A stretch of DNA of 11,300 nucleotides from JAAYWY01 sp050945275. Lineage in GTDB: Bacteria; Bacillota; DTU030; DUMP01. The notes under the pieces were generated by a model, which saw nothing but the letters and a program-made list of their open reading frames with translations, searched no databases and was not told the origin of the DNA. The DNA is taken from positions 1 to 11,300 of the forward strand of contig JBMNSQ010000052.1 in the NCBI GenBank assembly GCA_050945275.1. Direction: 5' to 3'. This document shows positions 1 through 7,490 of this stretch, piece after piece. Positions within the stretch are counted from its first letter, which is position 1; every line of letters begins with the position of its first letter. The translations under genes were made by a program, and so were the position numbers.

Positions 1-535
<535 letters not shown>

Positions 536-572
536 GTTTATTCCTCCTCACTTAAGTTAGCCTATCCCCAGC

Positions 573-2648
573 CTAACCCTGGGTGCGGGCAACAATTTTT
601 TCCATTAAATTCTTCGGAACCTCTGCATACTCGTAAAACTGCATGGTGTAATTGCCGCGTCCTTGAGTGCGTGAGCGCAAATCAGTGGCATAGCCAAACA
701 TTTCTGCCAGCGGTACCACAGCATTTATTACCTGTACACCATTTCTTTGATCCATGCCCTCTATACGACCGCGGCGGCTGTTTAGATCTCCGATTACATC
801 GCCCATGTATTCTTCCGGCACTAATACTTCTACCTTCATCATAGGTTCCAGAAGTACCGGATTCGCCTGGGCAACAGCATTCTTAAAGCCCATAGAACCG
901 GCAATCTTAAACGCCATCTCTGATGAGTCCACTTCGTGATAGGAGCCGTCGTACAAGGTAACCCCAACATCAATTAGCGGATAACCGGCGATGACGCCAT
1001 TTTCAGCTGCTTCACGCGCTCCGGCTTCCACAGCGGGGATATAATCCTTAGGTACAACTCCGCCCACAATCTTACTCTGAAAAGCGAACCCTTCACCACG
1101 TTTTAGTGGTTCCACCTCCAGCCATACGTCGCCATACTGACCGCGACCGCCACTTTGACGGATAAATCGTCCCTGGGCTTTGGCTGACCGACTAATGCTT
1201 TCTTTGTATGCCACCTGCCGCTTACCTACATTAGCCCCTACTTTAAACTCACGTAGCAAGCGGTCGACAATGATCTCTAGGTGCAACTCACCCATACCGG
1301 AAATCAGAGTTTGACCGGTTTCCGTATCGCTATGAATACGGAAGGTAGGGTCCTCTTCGGCTAATTTCCCTAGCGCAGTACCTAGTTTATCTTGGTCTAC
1401 TTTGGTTTTAGGCTCAATGGCGATGGAAATAACCGGTTCTGGAAACTGAATGGATTCTAGCAGGATCGGGGCCGTCTCATCGCACAGGGTATCGCCAGTA
1501 CCGGTATCTCTAAGGCCAACTATACCTACAATATCACCGGTAAAGGCCTCGCTTACTTCTTGCCTATGATTGGCATGCATCCTTAGAATTCGGCCGATAC
1601 GCTCTTTCTTGCCCCGACTGGCATTATAAACATAAGACCCGGCTTTAAGCACACCGGAATAAATGCGAGCGAAAACCAGCTTACCTACAAAAGGATCGGT
1701 AGCAACTTTAAAAGCTAGGGCACTAAAAGAAGCATCATCACGGGTAGAGCGAGCTTCTTCTTCTCCGGTCTGAGGATTTATTCCCCGAATATCGGGGATA
1801 TCCGTCGGTGCTGGTAGATAATCCACAATAGCATCGAGTACCGGCTGCACACCTTTGTTCCGATAAGATGACCCGCAAAGTACAGGAACGATTTTACCGG
1901 TTAAGGTGCCTTGTCTGAGAGCTCGCTTAATATCTTCCCTGGCAATGTCAGCGCCTTCCAGATACTTTTCCATAATGCTGTCATCCACTTCGGACAATGC
2001 TTCTAGCATGTTGTCGCGCCACGTCTCGGCCTCTTCTTTAAGATCAGCGGGAATATCTTCCTCCTGGCTTAAAGTACCCAGGTCATCTTGATAAATAAAC
2101 CCGCGCATAGAAACCAAATCTACCGTGCCTTGAAACTCGCTTTCTTTTCCTATAGGGATTTCTATCGGAACCGGATTGGCTCCTAGACGCTGTTTGATCA
2201 TATCTACGGTACGGAAAAAGTCAGCCCCAATAACATCCATTTTGTTAATATAAGCAACACGCGGCACTTCATACCGGTCTGCCTGATGCCACACTGTTTC
2301 GGACTGGGGTTCCACACCGCCCTTAGCACAGAACACGGCAACTGCTCCATCAAGCACGCGTAGCGACCGTTCCACCTCCATGGTGAAATCAACGTGGCCG
2401 GGTGTGTCGATAACGTTAATGCAATGCCCCCGCCACTCGCAAGTGGTGGCAGCCGAGGTAATGGTTATGCCACGCTCTTGTTCTTGCACCATCCAGTCCA
2501 TGGTGGCAGCACCATCGTGAACTTCTCCCATTTTATGAACCTTACCGGTATAAAATAGAATCCGTTCAGTTGTAGTTGTTTTTCCGGCATCAATATGCGC
2601 CATGATACCAATATTACGCGTCTTGTCTAGTTCATATTGCCTTGGCAC
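573..2648 (-). CDS. fusA: Translation elongation factor G
   Basis: EF-G is the ribosomal translocase GTPase; it moves tRNA and mRNA after peptide transfer and takes part in ribosome recycling. The 691-residue product has the usual length (about 692 in Bacillus). Visible motifs are AHIDAGKTT (17-25), RGITI in switch I, DTPGHVDF, NKMD, and the domain IV tip YHEVDSSEMAFK with the decoding-site His at about 571. I place the start at the GTG at 2648, not at the GTG 9 nt upstream. It gives MPRQYELDKTRNIGIMAHID, the normal EF-G N-terminus, and has the Shine-Dalgarno AGGGGTGA ending 5 nt upstream, whereas the longer start would sit inside that Shine-Dalgarno. It is 45 nt after rpsG and 37 nt before tuf, in the classical str order. 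Nothing is truncated or unusual in the protein. Confidence 0.98.
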   Translation of the reverse strand: MPRQYELDKTRNIGIMAHIDAGKTTTTERILFYTGKVHKMGEVHDGAATMDWMVQEQERGITITSAATTCEWRGHCINVIDTPGHVDFTMEVERSLRVLDGAVAVFCAKGGVEPQSETVWHQADRYEVPRVAYINKMDVIGADFFRTVDMIKQRLGANPVPIEIPIGKESEFQGTVDLVSMRGFIYQDDLGTLSQEEDIPADLKEEAETWRDNMLEALSEVDDSIMEKYLEGADIAREDIKRALRQGTLTGKIVPVLCGSSYRNKGVQPVLDAIVDYLPAPTDIPDIRGINPQTGEEEARSTRDDASFSALAFKVATDPFVGKLVFARIYSGVLKAGSYVYNASRGKKERIGRILRMHANHRQEVSEAFTGDIVGIVGLRDTGTGDTLCDETAPILLESIQFPEPVISIAIEPKTKVDQDKLGTALGKLAEEDPTFRIHSDTETGQTLISGMGELHLEIIVDRLLREFKVGANVGKRQVAYKESISRSAKAQGRFIRQSGGRGQYGDVWLEVEPLKRGEGFAFQSKIVGGVVPKDYIPAVEAGAREAAENGVIAGYPLIDVGVTLYDGSYHEVDSSEMAFKIAGSMGFKNAVAQANPVLLEPMMKVEVLVPEEYMGDVIGDLNSRRGRIEGMDQRNGVQVINAVVPLAEMFGYATDLRSRTQGRGNYTMQFYEYAEVPKNLMEKIVARTQG

Positions 2649-2693
2649 AGGTTTCACCCCTTTCCGTAAGGTTAGTTACAATAACTTCTTTAA

Positions 2694-3164
2694 TTACCAA
2701 CGATAATGGGCAAAGGCTTTGTTAGCTTCTGCCATTCTATGAGTATCTTCACGTTTCTTAACCGCACCGCCAGTACTGTTGGCTGCATCTATAATTTCGC
2801 CTGCCAACCGTTCGGCCATGGTACGTTCGCCACGATTTCGGGCGTACTGCACTAACCAGCGAATGGCCAGTGTTGAGCGCCTTTCAGGACGTACTTCTAC
2901 CGGCACCTGATAGTTGGCGCCACCTACACGACGAGCACGAACTTCTACCAGCGGTGTTACGTTCTTAATGGCTTGATCAAAGATCTCTAACGGATCTCTT
3001 TTTGTTTTCTTACCAACTTGATCCAAAGCTTCGTAACAAATACGCTCGGCTATGCTGCGCTGGCCGCTAATAAGGACTTTGTTTATTAAACGGGTTATCA
3101 TTTCGCTCCCGTAAACAGGATCGGGGGCGATCTCACGCCGTGGGATATGTCCTCGTCTTGGCAT
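2694..3164 (-). CDS. rpsG: Small ribosomal subunit protein uS7
   Basis: uS7 is a primary 16S rRNA-binding protein that nucleates assembly of the 30S head and contacts tRNA at the E site. The 156-residue product matches the usual length. It begins MPRRGHIPRREIAPDP and carries the family segments VEVRARRVGGANYQVPVEV and RERTMAERLAGEI-like helices, ending in the AFAHYRW tail. The ATG start has AAGGAGG 7 nt upstream. It lies 17 nt after rpsL and 45 nt before fusA, so it is co-transcribed within the str cluster. In E. coli S7 represses str translation at the rpsL-rpsG spacer. Here that spacer is only 17 nt, so the same mechanism is unlikely (inference). Confidence 0.98.
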   Translation of the reverse strand: MPRRGHIPRREIAPDPVYGSEMITRLINKVLISGQRSIAERICYEALDQVGKKTKRDPLEIFDQAIKNVTPLVEVRARRVGGANYQVPVEVRPERRSTLAIRWLVQYARNRGERTMAERLAGEIIDAANSTGGAVKKREDTHRMAEANKAFAHYRW

Positions 3165-3181
3165 CCCCTTCCCTCCTTATA

Positions 3182-3556
3182 TTACTTTTTTGGCCGCTTG
3201 GCCCCATATTTCGACCGACTCTGTTGTCGATCTTGCACACCAGCGGCATCTAGTGTTCCCCGAACAATATGGTATCTTACACCAGGCAGGTCCTTAACAC
3301 GACCGCCCCGCACTAAAACTACTGCGTGCTCCTGTAGATTGTGGCCAATGCCAGGAATATAAGAGGTTACTTCAAGACTGTTGGTTAAGCGCACACGCGC
3401 CACCTTTCTGAGTGCAGAGTTGGGTTTCTTGGGGGTTGTGGTATACACACGAGTACACACTCCTCGCCTTTGTGGGGACCCTTGCAGAGCGGGCGCGGAG
3501 GATTTTTCTTTAATCTTATCCCTTCCCTGGCGGATCAGCTGGTTAATTGTCGGCAT
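3182..3556 (-). CDS. rpsL: Small ribosomal subunit protein uS12
   Basis: uS12 sits at the 30S decoding centre and influences translational accuracy. The product is 124 residues, as expected. It begins MPTINQLIRQGRDKIKEKS and has the two conserved loops TPKKPNSALRK (Lys43 and Lys44) and GGRVKDLPGVRYH (Lys88, Asp89). Lys43 and Lys88 correspond to the two lysines whose substitution gives streptomycin resistance, so the protein looks like the susceptible wild type. Asp89 is the site methylthiolated by RimO where that enzyme is present (family knowledge). The ATG start has a strong AAGGAGGTGG site just upstream. It lies 20 nt after rplGB and 17 nt before rpsG, without a terminator between. Confidence 0.98.
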   Translation of the reverse strand: MPTINQLIRQGRDKIKEKSSAPALQGSPQRRGVCTRVYTTTPKKPNSALRKVARVRLTNSLEVTSYIPGIGHNLQEHAVVLVRGGRVKDLPGVRYHIVRGTLDAAGVQDRQQSRSKYGAKRPKK

Positions 3557-3576
3557 CTTCCCACCTCCTTCCCCTG

Positions 3577-3825
3577 TTACTTAATAATAGCAGCTGCTGC
3601 TGCCCCAACTTGGATACCACAGGCCCGACCTAGGGCTGTCATACTGTCAGCATACTCATAAGAAGTATGGCTCTCCTGGCATAATTTAATAAGTGGATCT
3701 ACCACATGGGGTTCGGCATCCTTAGCCACGTAAACGCGGCGAGCAATGCCTGTTTGTACCGCCTTTAGCGTCTGCTTAGTGCCGACGGTCTTTTGGCGGG
3801 CCGTTCGGAGTTCATTCAGCATCAT
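3577..3825 (-). CDS. rplGB: L7Ae-family RNA-binding protein (YbxF-type)
   Basis: This is a small member of the L7Ae/L30e/S12e/Gadd45 family. Bacillus YbxF binds kink-turn RNA and associates with ribosomes; its exact role is unsettled. The product is 82 residues from the chosen start, the same length as YbxF. It shows the GTKQTLKAV RNA-binding segment near the N-terminus, VYVAKDAEP in the middle, and the C-terminal SMTALGRACGIQVGAAAAAIIK, which matches the family loop and last strand. Three in-frame ATG codons lie at 3831, 3825 and 3822. The GGGGG Shine-Dalgarno (3832-3836) abuts the first, so the second or third (6 or 9 nt away) is more likely. It is the first gene of the str cluster, preceded by a promoter and a hairpin leader, and 20 nt before rpsL. 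This YbxF-rpsL order is common in Firmicutes. Confidence 0.9.
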   Translation of the reverse strand: MMLNELRTARQKTVGTKQTLKAVQTGIARRVYVAKDAEPHVVDPLIKLCQESHTSYEYADSMTALGRACGIQVGAAAAAIIK

Positions 3826-3831
3826 TCGCAT

Positions 3832-3836
3832 CCCCC
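3832..3836 (-). promoter_or_regulatory. Shine-Dalgarno of rplGB
   Basis: On the minus strand a GGGGG run stands directly before the first ATG (3831). Its distance of 6 nt to the ATG at 3825 and 9 nt to the ATG at 3822 favours one of these as the true start. The run could pair with the CCCC that ends the hairpin just upstream, which would hide it. Confidence 0.6.
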
Positions 3837-3852
3837 ATTCTTTTAGCCAAAT

Positions 3853-3900
3853 GGGGCCAGGTCCAGCGCCTTATACACTGCTCGAGGCGCACCTGGCCCC
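3853..3900 (-). promoter_or_regulatory. GC-rich bulged hairpin in the leader of the str cluster
   Basis: GGGGCCAGGT (3900-3891 in transcript order) pairs perfectly with ACCTGGCCCC (3862-3853). GCGCC (3890-3886) pairs with GGCGC (3870-3866). That makes a 15-bp stem with a 3-nt bulge (TGG, 3865-3863) and a 15-nt loop. The run after the stem is ATTTGGCTAAAAG, with no T-tract, so it does not look like an intrinsic terminator. It lies between the str promoter and the rplGB ribosome binding site. It may be a regulatory leader structure, an RNase processing site separating rpoBC and str messages, or a stabilising 5' hairpin. The structure is seen in the sequence; the function is inference. Confidence 0.75.
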
Positions 3901-3951
3901 ACCCTATATTCTATCTACTTAGACCTTAGACGGCTAAGCTCACACTCGGAT

Positions 3952-3980
3952 ATTTTACCATTGCCCTAACTGACTGTCAA
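3952..3980 (-). promoter_or_regulatory. Promoter of the str cluster (sigma-A type)
   Basis: In the rpoC-rplGB spacer the minus strand reads TTGACA (3980-3975), a 17-nt spacer, then TAAAAT (3957-3952), preceded by TGG, which gives an extended -10. This is a perfect -35 and a 5/6 -10 at ideal spacing. The predicted transcript starts near 3945, leaving a leader of about 120 nt before rplGB. A small hairpin CTTAG-CCGT-CTAAG (3938-3925) comes early in that leader. The str genes can therefore be expressed independently of rpoBC, although no terminator after rpoC prevents read-through. Confidence 0.85.
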
Positions 3981-4003
3981 GGAAGAGTTTGTTGGCAAGG
4001 AGT

Positions 4004-7000
4004 TTATTGGCTCTCTGGTTGAGCCTCCACCTGGGTCTCTACTTTTACCCGACCGTACCGAGGCATTCCTGTTCCAGCCGGAATAAGCTTGCCGATAATC
4101 ACGTTTTCTTTTAATCCCAGGAGTGGATCTGTCTTGCCTTTGATGGCGGCATCGGTTAGCACTCGAGTAGTCTCCTGGAACGATGCAGCGGACAAGAAAG
4201 ATTCAGTTGCCAAGGAAGCTTTGGTTATTCCCAGAAGTGTCGGACGAGCGGTAGCCGGTTCGCCGTCAGCTTCCAATACTTTGGCATTTGCATCTTCAAA
4301 CTCAGCTACATCTACAAGACTCCCCAGCAGTAGGTCAGTATCACCAGGGTCTTCTACTTTCACTTTCTTTAGCATCTGTCGAATGATTATTTCAATGTGC
4401 TTGTCATTAATTTCAACACCCTGGAAACGATACACCCGTTGTACTTCCTGCACTAAATAAGCCTGGACCGCTTCAATACCTTTAACTCTAAGAAGCTCAT
4501 GGGGATTGATAGATCCTTCGGTTAGCGGATCGCCGGCGGACACGCGGTCGTTTTCTTTAACATGCAGCCGAGCCCCGTGAGGAACAGCGAACGAATGGGC
4601 TTCTGCTGTTTCTGGGTCTACGACCTGGATCTCAGGCCGGCCCCTGTTCTCCGTTATATGAACTATTCCGTCCATGTCGGTGATAATAGCTCCACCTTTT
4701 GGTTTTCGAGCTTCAAACAACTCTTCCACCCTTGGCAAACCTTGAGTAATGTCATCGCCAGCTACGCCACCGGTGTGGAAGGTCCGCATGGTAAGCTGGG
4801 TTCCTGGTTCACCAATAGACTGTGCGGCTACAATGCCTACTGCTTCCCCAGCGTCTACTAGGCGGCCGGTGGCTAAACTACGCCCATAACATTTAGCACA
4901 AATACCTGTCTTGGACTGGCAATGAAGAACGGTTCGCACTTTAACCCCTTTGATACCGGCCGCAGAAATTTTCTCGGCAATTTGTTCAGTAATTTCCTCG
5001 TTGGTAGCCACTAAAACTTCGTCCGTTTCTGGGTGGATTACATCTTCGGCCGCTACCCGCCCGATAATGCGTTCCGACAGCGTTTGCAACTCTTCGTTGC
5101 CATCGAACATGGCAGTAAGATATAAGCCGTCTTCCGTACCGCAATCTTCTTCCCGAACAATAACGTCCTGGGATACGTCCACCAACCGACGGGTGAGGTA
5201 ACCGGAGTCGGCCGTCCTTAGCGCCGTGTCAGCAAGACCTTTTCTGGCACCGTGAGTTGAAATAAAGTACTCCAGCACTGTAAGACCTTCTCTAAAATTG
5301 GAGCGGATCGGTAAGTCAATGATACGTCCTGATGGATCCGCCATCAGGCCGCGCATACCGGCCAGCTGCCTTAGCTGCTGAATATTGCCACGGGCTCCAG
5401 ACGTAGCCATCATAAATACCGGATTGAACTTATCCAGGTTATCCACCAGCGACGCCGTAACTTTGTCGGTTGCCTCATTCCAAACATTAATCACCTGACG
5501 GTAACGCTCGTCAGCCGTCACCAAGCCATTGCGGTATTGGCTCTCGATCTCTTCTATCATGTGGTCGGTTTCAATTAAGATATCTTCTTTGTTCGTTGGG
5601 ACGTTGGTGTCATCAACAGAAATTGTGATCCCGGCTACAGTGGCAAAATGAAAGCCCAGTTCCTTTACCTTATCCAGCATCTCCACGGCTGTTTCGATCC
5701 CAAATCGGTGGTAACATTCACTCACTAGCCGGCCCAGCATCTTCTTATCCACAACTTCGTTTAGATGGTAATGCAGCCCACTGGGTAAATCTTGATAGAA
5801 AATCAACCGGCCCAGCGTTGTCTCGACTTGTTTTCCATTGAGTCGAACCTTAATGGGGGCTTGAAGTGATAATTCGCCGGCATCATAGGCCATCACCGCT
5901 TCTTCCGTCGAAGTAAAGTAGCGGCCGCTGCCTGGAGCATCTTCTTTGACGCTGGTCAAATAATAAGCACCGATGACCATATCCTGGGTCGGCACAGCCA
6001 GTGGTCTCCCGTTAGCCGGCGACAAGATATTGTAAGCTGACAACATCAATATCCGGGCCTCTGCTTGGGCTTCGGCCGACAGCGGAACGTGAACGGCCAT
6101 CTGGTCACCGTCAAAGTCAGCATTATAGGCTGAGCAAACAAGAGGGTGAATTTGAATTGCCCGGCCTTCTACTAACACGGGCTCAAATGCCTGAATCCCT
6201 AACCGGTGCAACGTCGGTGCTCGGTTTAACATTACTGGGTGTTCTTCAATAACCTCTTCCAGAACATCCCAAACTTCTTCGCGTACGCGTTCTACCATTC
6301 GCTTAGCGCTCTTGATGTTATTGGCCAAACCGTGTTCGACCAATTTTTTCATAACAAAAGGCTTAAACAGTTCCAATGCCATTTCCTTAGGTAGGCCGCA
6401 CTGGTGCATCTTGAGATCCGGTCCAACTACAATTACCGACCGGCCTGAATAGTCAACCCTTTTGCCGAGCAGGTTCTGTCGGAACCGTCCTTGCTTCCCT
6501 TTGAGCAAGTCGCTCAGAGACTTAAGCGGCCTGTTACCCGGTCCCGTAACCGGTCGTCCACGTCGGCCATTGTCAATTAAAGCATCCACTGCTTCTTGGA
6601 GCATCCGTTTCTCGTTACGCACAATAATATCCGGAGCTTGTAGCTCCAGTAGACGCTTTAAACGGTTATTACGGTTAATCACCCGCCGGTACAGGTCATT
6701 TAAGTCGGACGTGGCAAAGCGGCCACCGTCTAGCTGCACCATAGGACGAAGCTCCGGTGGAATAACAGGAATAACGTCTAGAATTATCCATTCCGGTCTG
6801 TTACCGCTCTTTCTAAAAGCTTCTACCACTTCTAGACGTCTGATAGCCCTTATTTTCCTTTGACCGCTTACATCTTTTAGCTCTTGTCTGAGCTCAGCAC
6901 TCATTTCTTCTAAGTCAATCTGTTCTAACAAGATCTTAATCGCTTCGGCACCCATGCCCGCCTGAAAACCGGCCCCGTATTTATCACGGTATTCACGGTA

Positions 7001-7462
7001 CTCGGCTTCACTTAATATTTGTTTCTTTACCAGGGGCGTATCACCAGGATCTATCACCACGTAAGCGGCAAAGTAAAGTACCCTCTCCAGCGCTCGGGGT
7101 GACATATCTAAAATAAGTCCCATCCGGCTGGGTATACCCTTAAAGTACCAAATATGAGATACCGAAGCCGCCAATTCAATATGGCCCATGCGTTCGCGCC
7201 GTACTTTGGCCCGGGTCACTTCTACACCGCAGCGGTCGCAAACAATACCCTTGTACCGAATTCGCTTATACTTACCGCAATGACACTCCCAGTCCTTAGT
7301 CGGACCAAAAATGCGTTCACAAAACAGGCCCTCCCGCTCCGGTTTCAAAGTGCGGTAATTTATCGTCTCTGGTTTTTTTACCTCGCCGCTAGACCAAGCG
7401 CGAATCTGGTCTGGAGAGGCTAAGGATATCCGGATGCGGTCAAACTTATTGGCATCTAGCAA
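4004..7462 (-). CDS. rpoC: DNA-directed RNA polymerase subunit beta'
   Basis: Beta' forms half of the RNA polymerase active cleft and supplies the catalytic magnesium site. The product is 1152 residues, slightly shorter than in Bacillus (about 1199), with no lineage insertion visible. The N-terminal zinc site has C60, C62, C75 and C78. The lid, rudder and clamp region follows (GRRGRPVTGPGNRPLKSLSD and GKQGRFRQNLLGKRVDYSGR). The active-site loop NADFDGDQMAVH places the metal-binding Asp at 449, 451 and 453. The second zinc site is C774, C848, C855 and C858. The trigger-loop region (TMRTFHTGGVAGDDITQG) and the ELFEARKPKG segment come after. The start is a TTG; it gives MLDANKF, the normal family N-terminus, and has AGGGAG about 9 nt upstream. 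It follows rpoB by 28 nt, so the two are co-transcribed. Confidence 0.98.
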   Translation of the reverse strand: MLDANKFDRIRISLASPDQIRAWSSGEVKKPETINYRTLKPEREGLFCERIFGPTKDWECHCGKYKRIRYKGIVCDRCGVEVTRAKVRRERMGHIELAASVSHIWYFKGIPSRMGLILDMSPRALERVLYFAAYVVIDPGDTPLVKKQILSEAEYREYRDKYGAGFQAGMGAEAIKILLEQIDLEEMSAELRQELKDVSGQRKIRAIRRLEVVEAFRKSGNRPEWIILDVIPVIPPELRPMVQLDGGRFATSDLNDLYRRVINRNNRLKRLLELQAPDIIVRNEKRMLQEAVDALIDNGRRGRPVTGPGNRPLKSLSDLLKGKQGRFRQNLLGKRVDYSGRSVIVVGPDLKMHQCGLPKEMALELFKPFVMKKLVEHGLANNIKSAKRMVERVREEVWDVLEEVIEEHPVMLNRAPTLHRLGIQAFEPVLVEGRAIQIHPLVCSAYNADFDGDQMAVHVPLSAEAQAEARILMLSAYNILSPANGRPLAVPTQDMVIGAYYLTSVKEDAPGSGRYFTSTEEAVMAYDAGELSLQAPIKVRLNGKQVETTLGRLIFYQDLPSGLHYHLNEVVDKKMLGRLVSECYHRFGIETAVEMLDKVKELGFHFATVAGITISVDDTNVPTNKEDILIETDHMIEEIESQYRNGLVTADERYRQVINVWNEATDKVTASLVDNLDKFNPVFMMATSGARGNIQQLRQLAGMRGLMADPSGRIIDLPIRSNFREGLTVLEYFISTHGARKGLADTALRTADSGYLTRRLVDVSQDVIVREEDCGTEDGLYLTAMFDGNEELQTLSERIIGRVAAEDVIHPETDEVLVATNEEITEQIAEKISAAGIKGVKVRTVLHCQSKTGICAKCYGRSLATGRLVDAGEAVGIVAAQSIGEPGTQLTMRTFHTGGVAGDDITQGLPRVEELFEARKPKGGAIITDMDGIVHITENRGRPEIQVVDPETAEAHSFAVPHGARLHVKENDRVSAGDPLTEGSINPHELLRVKGIEAVQAYLVQEVQRVYRFQGVEINDKHIEIIIRQMLKKVKVEDPGDTDLLLGSLVDVAEFEDANAKVLEADGEPATARPTLLGITKASLATESFLSAASFQETTRVLTDAAIKGKTDPLLGLKENVIIGKLIPAGTGMPRYGRVKVETQVEAQPESQ

Positions 7463-7490
7463 AGGGCCTCGCTCCCTTCTCCCTTAGTCG

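Noticed and set aside
3853..3900. Hairpin after rpoC as an intrinsic terminator
   Set aside because: Neither strand has a T-run after the stem, and on the minus strand the hairpin lies downstream of the str promoter, so it belongs to the leader.
3853..3900. Kink-turn target for the adjacent L7Ae-like protein
   Set aside because: A 3-nt bulge is present, but the tandem G-A and A-G pairs required after the bulge are missing on both strands of the stem.
6462..6863. Plus-strand reading frame of 133 codons antisense to rpoC
   Set aside because: It lies wholly inside the conserved clamp and lid region of rpoC, has no family resemblance and no good ribosome binding site. It is a shadow of the real frame, as are the other plus-strand frames at 467-844, 4089-4460 and 4562-4861.
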